64,000 bases of DNA, taken from the NCBI RefSeq assembly GCF_965363235.1, contig NC_134838.1, forward strand, positions 3,787,001 through 3,851,000, written 5' to 3'. The notes below the pieces were generated by a model. It had not been told where the DNA came from. It saw only the letters and a list, made by a program, of their open reading frames with translations, and did not search any database. How positions within the stretch are numbered: the stretch's first letter is position 1; every line of letters begins with the position of its first letter. This document shows, in pieces, positions 22,801 through 34,175 of this stretch. A program made the translations under genes and the position numbers. This DNA comes from Mytilus galloprovincialis (taxonomy: Eukaryota; Mollusca; Bivalvia; Mytilida; Mytilidae).

Positions 22801-23797
22801 GGAATATCGTATCAATTGGGAGATATATACTCCGTATGCAGGCGCTGCTGAAATGTTGCTACATAGAAATAGAAAGTTCACGAATGGTAATCTGAAATCA
22901 TCTCTTTTGTCGTAAAGTTTTCTTTTCAACCAACCCTCGTTGTCAATTTCTAGATGTAAGTCAAGATATAAGGCAGACTTACCTGTATCTATAGTATCCT
23001 TTATCTCTAGTTCGATGGGATAGATTCACCAAATACTCACCAAATTTTGTATTATTTAGTGAAAGAACATCATCTATATAGCGGAACGTAAAGTTAAAGG
23101 ATGTTGCTAACTTATTATGTAAGAAGTTCCTGAATGAAGTCAGCCTCATAATAATAAAGAAACAAGTCGGCAAGAAGAGGGGCACAATCGGTTCCCATCA
23201 GAATTCCGACAGTCTGTTGCAAAACACGTCTTCCAATCAAGAAATCAAGCATCTTGATAATGTCAGTTTCAGAGAATTTTTCTTTGAATCAGAGTGATTC
23301 TTTACAAAGGAGAATTTATTCCTCCCCAAGACAAGATACTTGTATCTGTGTTCGCCATTCTTTTTAATAACACAAAATAATACCAACTCTTTCAATTTGT
23401 CTTTTAGTTTGGAATGGGGAATACTTGTGAAAAGTGCAGAAAAGTCAAGTGTTTTAATACTATTGTAAGATGAGAGAGTTAAAGATTGTATGTATTGCAG
23501 AAGATCTTGGGATTTTTTTAGTATCCACATCTGATTCTAGAATAGGCAGTTTCACAATAATTTTGGAGTCCGGCTTTGATTGCTGATAAAATAGATGTTA
23601 CTAATTTAGAAAGAGGTTTCGTGGAGCACTTGGAAGACCCAGCAATATACCGTTGTTTGTAAGGACACTTATGTAGTTTAGGTATCCAATACAGTGATGG
23701 AAGATCCAGTTCTTCCAAAGGAGCATAGAACAAACCTATGATTATCCAGGATTTCCTCTTTGGTAAGTGTGGTGAGGGTATATGTTGAGAAACCATG
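22795..23797 (-). pseudogene. Penelope-like reverse transcriptase, decayed
   Basis: Reading down the minus strand: 23518-23796 encodes LPSLYWIPKLHKCPYKQR, with the P-K-x-H-K motif characteristic of Penelope-like RTs, then TKPLSKLVTSIL. The segment 23237-23530 encodes the motif A region KTLDFSALFTSIP and a YKYLVLGRNKF stretch. Near 23160-23225 lies the motif B region (VGILMGTDCAPLLADLF). The segment 22979-23185 has motif C FRYIDDVLSLNN. The segment 22797-22929 has LYDKRDDFRLPFVNFLF and AYGVYISQLIRYSRAC. Frame changes between these pieces show it is inactive. No GIY-YIG endonuclease is visible. Its upstream side is cut by, or abuts, the large foldback element at 23802. Confidence 0.8.
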
Positions 23798-23817
23798 TTT
23801 CATGGACGTCAAGTTGG

Positions 23818-24160
23818 TTACTTATTCCCTATTCCCTATTCGTTACTTATTTCCTATTCCCTATTCGTTACCTATTCGTTACTTATTCCCTATTCCCTAT
23901 TCCCTATTCCCTATTCGTTACCTATTCGTTACTTATTCCCTATTCCCTATTCGTTACCTATTCGTTACTTATTCCCTATTCCCTATTCGTTACCTATTCG
24001 TTACTTATTCCCTATTCCCTATTCGTTACCTATTCGTTACTTTTTCCCTATTCCCTATTCGTTACCTATTCGTTACCTATTCGTTACTTATTCCTTATTC
24101 GTTTCATATTCGTTATTTATTCCTTATTCGTTACTTATTCGCTTTTTGATATCCTTCCCC
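23818..24160 (+). repeat. Left-end minisatellite (TTCCCTATTCGTTAC)
   Basis: Repeats of TATTCGTTACTTATTCCC and TATTCGTTACCTATTCGTTA in varying order. It is open in all three forward frames simply because short repeats lack stops; no protein is inferred. The inverted counterpart is 39481-39728. Confidence 0.9.
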
Positions 24161-24179
24161 CTTTTTAATTGTTTATATT

Positions 24180-25472
24180 CTTATCTCTGGTTATAGTTCT
24201 AAATTTGTTGAGGTAAAATGACCTTTCTATGACCTATTTATATGTGTTTGTGCTCAACCGATCCTGTTACTTTATGTTCGATACTTATTTGTTTCTTATT
24301 TCATTTTTATACGTTCTACCTTTTAAATGTTTTATATTCGTATATTTGAAGATCTGGTTCTTGGTTCGAAGAGGTGAAATCACCTTTTAGCGCTTTTATT
24401 AAAATGAAGATGTGGTATGATCGCCAATGAGACAAATTCCCACAATAGACCAAAATGACACAGAAATTAACAACTATAGGTCACGATACGGCCTTCAACA
24501 ATAAGCAAAGCCCATACCGCATGGTCAGCTATAAAACATGTTAGCGGGGTGTACATCGTTTCGGAGCTTGACTAATACCTTGTTTATAACACGCGTATTA
24601 TACGTTGCACCTTTTAGAAAATGATTTTCAATTGTGTTCTTGTCACTGGTGGTAAATTTGGGTTCTAAGGGGTGATTCAACCCTATAAGCGCGTATGTAC
24701 CTGTTTTAGCGCTCGACTGTTACCCTGTTACTTATTCGTTTCTTATTCGCGTCTCATACGTTTGTTATACGTTGAACCTTTTAGAAAATGATTTTCAATG
24801 GTTTTCTTGTCTCTGGTGGTACCTATGTGTTCTAAGAGGGGAAAAAACTCTATTAGCGCCTATGTACCCGTTTCAGTGCTACACTGTTATCCTGTTACTT
24901 ATTCGTTCCTTATTCGCTTATAAAACGTGTGTTATACGTTCCAATTTTAAAAAGAAATATTTTCGTGTCTCTGGTGGTTACTGCCAGTTATTAGAAGTGA
25001 AATAATCCTAATAGAACATATGTACCCGTTCCAGCGCTCGACTGATACCCTGTTACTTATTCTTTCCGTATTCGCTTTTAATACGCGTGGTATGCGTTTC
25101 ACCTTGAAATAAATCGATTATCGATTTCTTACATGTCTCTGGCGGTAATTATGTGTTCTCTGAGGTGACAAAACCCTATTAGCGCATATGTACCCGTTTC
25201 AGCGCTACACTGATACCCTGTCACTTATTCGTTCCTTATTCGCTTATAAAATGTGTGTTATGCGTTGCACTTTAAAAAAGAAATATTTTTGTGTCTCTGG
25301 TAGTAACTGTCGGGTCTTAAAGGTGGAAAAACCCTAATAGAACATATGTACCCGTTTCAGCGCTCGACTGATACCCTGTTACTTATTTGTTCCTTATTCG
25401 CTTTTAATTCGCGTGGTATGCGTTGCACCTTGAAATAAATCGATTATCGATTTTTCCAGGTCTCTGGTGGTA
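24180..25472 (+). repeat. Tandem-unit array, left arm (outer part)
   Basis: About seven units each with CCTGTTACTTATTCGTT, TATTCGCTT, CGTTGCACCTT, GTCTCTGGTGGTA and CCTATTAGCGC. Two unit types alternate (one with ATCGATTATCGATTT, one with AAAAAGAAATATTTTTGTG). The 77-codon open frame at 24772-25005 is matched at 38627-38860 on the other strand with only a few differences, which documents the arm identity. Confidence 0.85.
24405..24545 (+). repeat. GATGTGGTATGA-family copy in the left arm
   Basis: Contains GAAGATGTGGTATGATCG, CAACTATAGGTCACGATACG and AAAGCCCATACCGCATGG. A copy in mirror position and orientation lies at 39100-39235, so the repeat was present before the arms became inverted copies, or the arms have been homogenised since. 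Confidence 0.8.
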
Positions 25473-25502
25473 CAGACCTTCTAAAATTCAAACTGACCAT
25501 TA

Positions 25503-25765
25503 TTTCGTGCGTTCACCGTGTATCGTGCGTGTTGCGTGCGTGCATTGTGCGTGTATCGTGCGTGTACCAATCGTGCGTTCATCATTCATCGTTCCGTGTA
25601 TTTTCCGTGTAACGTGCGTGCATCGTGTATTCTTAATCGTGTATCGTGCGTGTATCGTGCGCTCATCAAACATTCATTCTTAACCGTGTATCGTGCGTGT
25701 ATCGTGCGTGTATCGTGCGTTCATCAATCATTCATTCTTAACCGTGCGTTCGTCAATCGTGTATA
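25503..25765 (+). repeat. GTGCGTGTATC minisatellite, left subterminal
   Basis: Irregular repeats of CGTGTATCGTGCGTG mixed with CATTCATTCTTAACCGTG. A related array in the same direction is at the other end (32640-32862). Confidence 0.85.
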
Positions 25766-26199
25766 ATTATGTAGATCAGATAACGTGCATTTGTGAAACG
25801 TTCATCTCTAATTGTGTAACGTTCATACATTGCGGTTTTTATATGACAGTCGGTTATAGAGCGGTTAAATTATATGTATATGTATATAATATATATGTAT
25901 GTTCCGACTTTAAATAAAATTTACAGTCATACTTACTTTCTTGTAGACTCTTTATTAACTTCATCGTACATAACGTTCATACAGATTCATGACTTTTTGT
26001 GTAAATATTTTATCATCTGTAAAGATTTTGTGGTTATTCGGTGAATCTTGGCTGGGACTGACACATTTTGATATAATGATACATGTTGTACGTACAAACA
26101 ATAACATGATATTGACCTTTCTACGACAGAAGAGTTAAAATTGGAATTTCTATTCAACTGAGCGAAAATAGACTTAAAAATATACTGTTAGCCAACTGG

Positions 26200-26420
26200 T
26201 ATTTGTTAAAAATATTCTGCCAATTAAATACAAATGTGTTTTTGCAAAATTTAAATGTAGGGTAGCTCCACTAAAAAAATAGAAACTGGAAAGTATGAAA
26301 GAAAAGAAGTCCACGAGATGACATGTGTTGTAGCTCTACTATTGAAGATGAACTTCATGTCATTCTAAAATGCCCATTATAGTATAATATTATACCTTTT
26401 AATGAACATTTTAACCCGCG
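26200..26420 (+). pseudogene. LINE ORF2 C-terminal fragment (decayed)
   Basis: Plus-strand frames give LPIKYKCVFAKFKCRVAPLK and IETGKYERKEV, then after a frame change CCSSTIEDELHVILKCPL. This is the region around the zinc knuckle of LINE reverse transcriptases (compare CNLCKKEVEDELHFLLKC at about 14670-14725). It lacks everything upstream. Confidence 0.65.
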
Positions 26421-27021
26421 GCTATAATTATCAGATAGCGAAAATTTAATATTTTTATTTAATAACGGCAATGTTGCTGCTATAGTCGCCAAAAACACCA
26501 ACAATATTTTATTGAAAAGAAACTATACAAATCCTTGGTTGTAAATCCTAGGTAGATTATAATTCTTCGCTTATTTGGCAAATTCCTATGCTACTAAGAT
26601 ATTTCGAAATAGTTAAGTTTTGATAAATACCATTATAAATATCATTTTTGTCTTAGTTTCTGATTGTCACATGCACGTTATGTTATTTCATTGAGAAAAT
26701 ACAATATACAAGATTGTCGGGTAAATGTGGATTGCGGATTAAAATGTTAAATGTCAAACATGAATTAACAAATTAAACTGAGGCGAATTAACACGAATAT
26801 GTATATTCTCTTCAACAGTGTTTGAATTCTCTGTTCTGAATTTCATTTAAACTAAGCTAAAATGTTTTGTGGAAAATTGAATAAAAATAAACATTACATG
26901 TATTTGAAGGCATTATTTTAATTAAACAAATATAAGATCACGCAAATATATCATGTATTATTTTAAATTGAGGAACTTTTAAAACTTGAAATTGGATTTA
27001 CAAGTTTAAGATATAATCTTG

Positions 27022-27042
27022 TTTTTTTTTTTTTTTTTTTTT
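27022..27042. repeat. Poly-T tract
   Basis: About 20 consecutive T. It could be the poly-A tail of a minus-strand retroposon, but no element body is clear. Confidence 0.7.
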
Positions 27043-27354
27043 ATAAATTAGTTAAATATATGGTATTATCATAACAAGTCTTTACTTGAATGGAATAAAC
27101 ATGGAACACTTTCACGGATTCATTTTTCATTGTGTTCATAGTTGCCTATCAATGACACCGTTTTTAATGTATGTCTAAAAGATTATTATCCGAAAAATAA
27201 TTCACAATAGTACGTTGTTACTGACTAGGTTGGTCCCCTCCGTAAAACATTCAGTATGCCTTCGGAACATACAAATATTAAGGTATTGTCAAGAATTTCA
27301 ATAACGGCCGGGAAACAAACTAGTTGTTAACCTTCTATGATTATTAAAGAATGA

Positions 27355-27640
27355 AGGATGTTGTTTTTTTTCGGTACGTCTTAACACTGCTAAGGAATCC
27401 TTAGTGCACTAAGGCTTTGACTATACAATGCCACTAAGGAATAGAAGGAGTGCTGTTATATGTATTATTTTTATATGTCGTGTTAGAGATTGATATTTAA
27501 TGCATAAATTTCAAATTTTACAGAAAAATAATCATAAATAAACGAGATATTCAACATTATTTAGACAAGTGCCGGTTTTTCTTTGATATGCCGAAAATCA
27601 ATGAACCGTTTGACACGTGCCAAATAACACATATATATAT
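27355..27640 (+). repeat. Internal repeat of the 7.4-kb element (copy 1)
   Basis: Contains CACTAAGG, GAGATTGATATTTAATGCAT, TGCCGGTTTTTCTTTGATA and GACACGTGCCAAATAACA. A diverged direct copy is at 30600-30840, and part of it is inverted at 31855-31960. Confidence 0.65.
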
Positions 27641-28186
27641 ATAGCAACTGATTAAACAATGACGATCTTTTTTATTTTAAGTGATTTAAAACAATTGTAT
27701 CGAAAAAAATTATGCTTCAAATATTTAATTAATGTGTTGTTCTTATTTAAAATGATGAAAAGGACAACTAATTTTGCTGTTGTTTCATTTCGTTTGCAAC
27801 AAAATTGTTTGCCATAGGAGCACGACTTTGATGTGCGCCAACTTATAAATAAGAGTGTGGTCAGCTTGTTAAAATGTTTATGTAAGATATACGGAGACAA
27901 AAAGAATATATATTAATAAGTGTTTTGTTTTTATTTTAATTCCGACAATGATGCGTGTAAATACAAATGATTTCACTAAAAATATGAGTAAATTCCGAAA
28001 ACCATCATAAGAAACAACTATGTTAAGTTTCATGAAATGGATAAGCGGTTCTCAAGTTACAGTGCGACATGCGGACGGACGGACGCCGGATATTTGTATA
28101 CCATAAAACGTCCCGTCAAAATGATGACGGGCATATAAAAAAGCGTAGTGCGCCCGTATGTCAGAAAGAAATCTGATTTGTATGTT

Positions 28187-28640
28187 TTTTGTCGAGTCTT
28201 CGACTTTAGTCGAAAAAGCGAGACTAAGCGATTCTACATTCCGTCGGCGTCTTTGAAATTTTAATGACCGTTTCTTAAACTATCCTGGATTTCTATTAAA
28301 CTTGGACAGAAGCTTATTAATAATCATAAGATAGTATCAAGAAATTTTAAAACACTTATTAGATTCATAAACTGTCCTGGGTTTTTATCAAACTTGGACA
28401 GAAGCTTTTTTCAATCAAAAGATAGTATCAACAGGAATATTTTATTGATTTATTTCCTCATTTTTTTTTTAACAAATTGTCTGTTTAACATATTGTATGA
28501 GATAATTTATGAAATAATTACTGTGGTGTGTTCAATCATTACTCACTGTTGAAGGCCGTGGGGTGACTTATGGTGAAAACTTCTGCGTCATTTTATTTCT
28601 TGCGATGAGTTGTCTCATCCCCAATCATACCACATCTTTT
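28187..28640 (+). repeat. TTTTTGTCGAG-type repeat with tandem pieces, ending in a GATGTGGTATGA-family piece
   Basis: Starts with a hairpin-like TTTTTGTCGAGTCTTCGAC similar to the start of the element at 58427. It holds two ~100-bp tandem pieces with AAACTTGGACAGAAGCTT (28300 and 28390). The end (28550-28640) matches the inverted GATGTGGTATGA family (GAGTTGTCTCATCCCCAATC). Confidence 0.6.
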
Positions 28641-28689
28641 TCTTGTTATCAAAACTTTAACACGTATTTTCAAAAACTTTAAGAACGAT

Positions 28690-30540
28690 TGTCCGAATAT
28701 GTATTGAAACCTCGTAACCAGCTTCAACATGTTCATGTGTGGACAAGTATCATTTGCAAATATTTAAAACACGTATTCAAAATGGCGATTAACTGGAAAC
28801 AACAAAGTATTAATACCAGAATTTGTGAAAACGCTCCACGAACAACTCAAACTGACGACTTTGGCGCAATGGAGTGCGATGGTTTATAAAACGCGGGATA
28901 TCTTAATTAAAGTCTACATATGTGCAATTATTATGAGCAGTATATTTGTTTCAATGTCAGTATATAAAGCATTTGTTTAATTTGTTTTTTAGGGATGCAC
29001 CCAATTACACCTTTTCATTTAAGATATATTTCCGTGACGTAACCTCGAAAGATTAGTCACATCACTAAAAACAATAAGGGAAATGAAACTTCTTCTCGCA
29101 TGTTGCACTTTGGGTAATAGTTCTCTTCGACAAAATACTGCCTTGAACTCAATATTGGTATAAATATAAAGAAGCCAAAATTTGGTTCTGAAATATATAT
29201 TTTTGTAAACTCTAAAAGCTAGGTAGCATATCCCTTAATTGATATAGGCTCTTAAATTCGACAATGTTTAGAGACAGTGCTAGGGCTGTTAGCAAGTCAA
29301 TGTCGCTAAACTCTCATTACCCGTTTAGAGATTTTCTGAAAATACAATGATTTTTGCCTTATTCGAAACAAAAACATAAGCAAATATAACTGGTGGCCTT
29401 CGGCTGTCAATTGTTCTTTTCGGGTTGTTGTCTCTTTGACACATTCCCGATTTTCATTCTTAGTTTTAAAATAACTAAAAATACTATTTACAATTGTCAG
29501 TTCAAAATACATTTAAGAAGTCAGTGCGTTGATACATGTTATATTCTACTGAATTTACTATATCCGTTATTATTACGTAATATAAATATTATATAAGTCC
29601 TGTGTCCAGGTGGAAATAACGGGCCGTAATAACAATATGTGATTTGTATGTCAGGTGAAAGTGACAACGGGTGGTATGTATACTAAAATGTTTATCGTCT
29701 TCCATTAAACATGAGGGTGTGAATAGGGGTTTATAGAAGGAAATTATAGACCAAAAAATAAAGAATACAAAAAATAACCAGACAAATAGAAAAGAAAATG
29801 ATGAGGTACTAGAATATATGGAATAAAGAATGATCGGCAAAAGGTAAAACGAATTATAAAACAAATTGCCTAAAAATATAGAATACAGAAATACTGAATC
29901 CCCATTCAGACCCTCATGATCTGACAACATTTATGGGCATGCGATACAGTTTTAGACCGACAGTGATTTTTTTTACAAAATCAATTTGTACATGTGTATA
30001 TGTGCTAAAATTATATCTTCATGTGCTAAATTTCAAGACAAATGGGTTTGAATTATTCGACATTTACTTAATATTTCGGTTTCTTGGACATTTCTGTCCT
30101 TTGAGCAGACACCCTTAACATTTTATGTTTCAAAATATAAAGATATGCAGATTTCGGTAAAGAGATAAGGAATATCTTCGTTACTAAATTGGGTTCTTCC
30201 TACATTTGTGTAACAATTCTTTGTTAATAATTGATTTTTGTTAAAAGAAATTGATTTAAGAAAAAACGGTATTTTTGTTGAATAGTTAAAAAAAGTCGTT
30301 AATTTCTTCATAATAGTTGGAACAAAAATCTCCATACGGTATCAAGCCAAATTTCTAAAAAGAAGGGAAATATGCTCTTAAGCTAATGGTTAAATCTCGA
30401 AAAAATGTTAAAATGCTAAAAGTTTTTAAAAGAAAGAGTTTAATGTCTGCTATTTTAAATTAATTCTGCGAATTGTTTTTGTCTGCAAAAACATAAAACA
30501 GAGAGATAAAGAGAATCACAACTAATTGAATAAAATGGAG
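28690..30540. other. Interior of the 7.4-kb element, no gene recognised
   Basis: Open frames of 60-113 codons on both strands lack motifs. A piece at 29400-29470 (GGTTGTTGTCTCTTTGACAC) is an inverted copy of the repeat at 7370-7440. Confidence 0.5.
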
Positions 30541-30599
30541 GGTTGAAATGGAGAATGTGTCAAAGAGACAACAATCCAACCAAAGAGCAGAAAATGGTG

Positions 30600-30840
30600 C
30601 GTCTAAACACGGCTAAGGACTAATAAGTGCACTAATATGTTATAATATGCTACTAAGGACTAAAAGAGTGATGTGCAGTGTAAACAAATTTCTTATCTAG
30701 ATTGAGATTGATATTTAATGCATATATTCAAATTGAATCAATAAAAGATCACTGAAAATAATTGAACAATGCCTGTGCCGGTTTTCGTTAATTTTTCCGA
30801 AAATCACTGAACTATAAGACACGTGTCAAATTACATAACT
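30600..30840 (+). repeat. Internal repeat of the 7.4-kb element (copy 2)
   Basis: Shares GAGATTGATATTTAATGCAT, TGCCGGTTTTCGTTAATTTT and GACACGTGTCAAATTACA with 27355-27640. Confidence 0.65.
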
Positions 30841-31854
30841 GACAACACTATTACCTTAAAAAATGAGAAAAAAAAATTATTTAGAGAGGAAAATTACCCA
30901 GACATTTAGATATATTTACCATAAAAATATGTTTTTAAATTTAAAAAAAATCATTTAATATGCATCGGTTTATGATTTAATGAAAATGTTAAGCTGTTTT
31001 TTTTTTCAGGAAGGAAAATAATGTTTGCATCGAGAAAAATAGCCCCTCCCCTATAAATGATCATTAATTTACCTAAGTGGGAGCTTAAATTTTGGAATCA
31101 ATCGCGAGGCCTGACTGCCATAAACAACAGATTACGAACAGCAAACAGTGGATACACCAATTCATTGATATGTATGAAAGACAACGACGGACACAAAATG
31201 ATTGCACTGAATAATTTCAACTACCATTGAGATAGATTTTTCAAATCTCCTTATCAAATTAGACATGCATTTAAAAAAAACCTTGGGATATCTATTACCG
31301 TTAATAGGTTTCAAATTGGAATTAAAAATTGCATTTTCCCAAAGTGTTTTAGGTAAATTTAACCCCCGTGAATCTCACCTCCTAGAAATTTGAAGTGTCA
31401 GCTAAGATGTTTGAAAATATGTATGAATTTTTTTACATACTTGAAATTGGAAAGGAATATAAACACATTCAGTATGTTTACTGTACAAACAAACAACAGA
31501 CACCAATTGTGTCTTATATTGTTGAAGTCATTTACTGAGATCAAAATTTGATTTATTGATTATTCAGTGGTTGTTTAAACGTCCAGTGGCAAACATTTCA
31601 TGCATATTCAGGACGAAAAGTCGTTTCAGAAGTATATAATGAAGTATTTGGTATTACAAATGTTTAAATTTTCTAATTATTTAGTAAATGTCCTTTTCTT
31701 AGGTAGTTCTAATTAATTTGTACGAATCAAATTTTTCTGACAAAATAATATCTTTTGCTCTCAATTAACACATACGATTCTGATAACAATGGATAATATA
31801 AGGAACTTTGTAACTTAAAAAAAGAAATTATGATTGTTTAATCAGGTGTTACGT

Positions 31855-31960
31855 CAGTTCGCTTGTGTCAGTCGGATCACTGATTTTCGGCAATATCAAG
31901 GAAAAACCGACACGTTCTAAAGATTGTTCAACTACTCATTTATTGGTGAAATTATAACCT
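31855..31960 (-). repeat. Internal repeat of the 7.4-kb element (inverted partial copy 3)
   Basis: The minus strand reads GTCGGTTTTTCCTTGATATT and GCCGAAAATCAGTGATCCG, matching the central part of copies 1 and 2. Confidence 0.6.
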
Positions 31961-32639
31961 AATATGTCCTGTTGATAAGTATATATGTACAGAACTACAA
32001 AAATTTGCAGTGAATGCTAACATAAAAGAATCAAATAATTTCTGCTATGCTTGTAGTGAAAACGAAAACAGCTTACAATATTTTTTAGATATATACATAT
32101 ATAATCGTTTATAAAATGTATCCGTCAAAGTGAAAAAAAATATATAACATGTAAAAATACATAGATCATTCATTTATTGCAATCAATTATATCAAACATG
32201 TTAGTTAAAATAACTTCTAGAACCAGTCACTCTCTGTAGATATAATGCGTCGGACATTGTATGCATAAAAATAAAATCTCGATTTTTAACTGTATGAAAT
32301 AAAATTAGTAAGAGTTTCGCGGAACACAATGTCTCGCCTTCGTTTGCCGTAAACTTGAACTCTCAGGGTGAGGCTGAACAAAATCAAGACACTATATTTT
32401 GATTGTTATGAGCTTCTGTCCAAGTTCAAAAATATTTCCGGTGCCTAAAAAATAGCCGACTTTAATTAAGTTATTTGAATCTGAGCTGGCAAAATAGCAT
32501 ATTATCTATTATGGTGGTATCGTCAAAACAGCTACAAGTATTGCCTTTAATGAAAATTCATATCAATTTTAAATACTATTCTAAATAAGATAGCTTTGAG
32601 AATCGTGTAAAAAGCGTTCGTTGTTCAGTCGTCAATGAA

Positions 32640-32862
32640 TCATTCAACGTGTGTGTATCGTGCGTGTATCGTGCGTGTATCGTGTATTTATCATTCATCG
32701 TGCATCGTGCGTGTATCGTGCGTTTATCATTCATCATTCATTTTGCGTTAATCCTCCGTGTAACGCTCATCACTCATCGTGCGTGTATCGTGTATCGTGC
32801 GTGTACCGTGCGTGTATCGTGCATTCACCGATCGTGTATCGTGCGTGCGTGTATCGTGCGTG
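32640..32862 (+). repeat. GTGCGTGTATC minisatellite, right subterminal
   Basis: Same word family and same strand as 25503-25765. Because both arrays run in the same direction they are not part of the inverted ends. Confidence 0.85.
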
Positions 32863-32889
32863 TGGTCAGTTTGAATTTTAGAAGGTCTG

Positions 32890-33439
32890 TAATTATGTGT
32901 TCTCTGAGGTGAAAAAACCCTATTAGCGCATATGTATACGTTTCAGTGCTACACTGATACCCTGTTACTTATTCGTTCCTTATTCGCTTACAAAACGTGT
33001 GTTATGCGTTACACTTTGAAAAAGAAATATTTTTGTGTCTCTTGTGGTAATTGTCGCTTTTTAGAGGTGAAATAACCCTAATAGAACATATGTACCCATT
33101 TCAGCGCTCGACTGATACCCTGTTACTTATTCGTTCCTTTTTCGCTTTTAATACGCGGGATAAACGTTGCACATTGAAATAAATCGTTTTTCAATTGTGT
33201 TCAAGTCTCTAGTAGTAGCAATGTGCTCTTAGAGATGATATAACCCTGTTAGCGAGTATATATCCGTTCCAGCGCTCGGTAAATACCCTGTTACTTATTC
33301 GTTACTTATTCGCTTATAATACGTTTGTTATACGTTGCATCTTTTAGAAAAGGATTTTCAATTGTATCCATGTCTCTGGTGGTAACCATGTGTTCTTAGA
33401 GATGAAATGACCCTTTTATCGCGTATGTATCCGTTCCAG
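32890..33439 (+). repeat. Tandem-unit array, left arm (middle part)
   Basis: About three units continuing directly from the word broken at 25472, with CCTGTTACTTATTCGTT at 32960, 33118 and 33288. Confidence 0.85.
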
Positions 33440-34163
33440 CCCTGCAGGCACACTTTGTTGAATCAACGTTGAATCTTTGTTGATTTTAGGTTATACATTG
33501 ATCAACAAATATTCAACATTGATTCAACGTTGACAATGCAACGTTGAAATTAGTACATTGTTTCAACGTTGCATTGACATTGTGTTGAAATACCAACACT
33601 GAATCAACGTTGGCTAAACAATATATAAAACCCAGTAGTTGTGGATACCAGAATTGTCAAAAAAGAAGTATTTGACACATCACAATTATTTTCAAATTGA
33701 AAACGATATTCACATTAAATTAAATATTTAGTAGATTTATCAGTAATTGTTGTGGTGATTATAGAATAACACATAAAACAATCGCAGTGTATATATAAGC
33801 ATTACTAATTAATCATGAACTTCGCACCCCAAATATTGAAATAATAGAAAATTCAAAAATTTCATCCCGCCCCAAAACATAATAAAAGAACCAGTGTGTA
33901 TACAGGATCATACAGTAAATATAAAATTAAATATTTGTGAATAACTCCTTCCCCTTTTAAAAAAGATCCCTCCACCTTTTTACTTGATTTCTGATGTCAA
34001 ATATCTTGTTTTCATTTCTTTTTATTAATTCAAAGAGAAAGACGTATATATCAGTACATAAACAATGGTTGACAACTTGAAATAAAAACAACGGATAGAT
34101 CTATTTAAATAACGATTTAAATTTTCGCGGCATTGTAACATTTCTATTTTAAGACTTCAGGTA

Positions 34164-34175
34164 TGCGCATGCGCA
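34164..34175. promoter_or_regulatory. NRF1-type palindrome TGCGCATGCGCA
   Basis: A perfect 12-bp match to the NRF1 consensus (GCGCATGCGC core) in otherwise CpG-poor DNA. About 118 bp downstream a consensus splice donor (C|GTAAGT at 34281/34282) ends a stop-rich segment that could be a noncoding first exon. That the site drives transcription is inference. Confidence 0.4.

Larger units (their letters stand above)
25473..32889. mobile_element. 7.4-kb TIR element with TA target duplication, inserted in the left arm
   Basis: The termini are a perfect 27-bp inverted repeat (25473-25499 and 32863-32889) starting CAGACCTTCTAAAATTC. The flanks are ..GGTGGTA at 25472 and TAATTATGTG from 32890. Joining across gives the array word seen intact at 25145-25160 and, inverted, at 38155-38165 and 38470-38480, so TA was duplicated on insertion. 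TA duplication fits Tc1/mariner-like or similar DNA transposons, but the interior holds no transposase I can recognise. It holds LINE debris and other repeats, so this is a non-autonomous or decayed element. Confidence 0.82.

Noticed and set aside
23760-24196. Three overlapping ~130-codon plus-strand open frames (SLFPIRYLF-type repeats)
   Set aside because: They lie in the TTCCCTATTCGTTAC minisatellite; all three frames stay open because the short repeat contains no stop. The mirror frame at 39483-39842 has the same cause.
25423-25917. Open frames rich in VYRACIVR (also at 32649-32912)
   Set aside because: Product of the GTGCGTGTATC minisatellite, not a protein gene.
29589-29930. 113-codon minus-strand frame with a Phe/Ser-rich hydrophobic run
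   Set aside because: Composition follows the AT-rich DNA; no homology recognised and no conserved neighbours.
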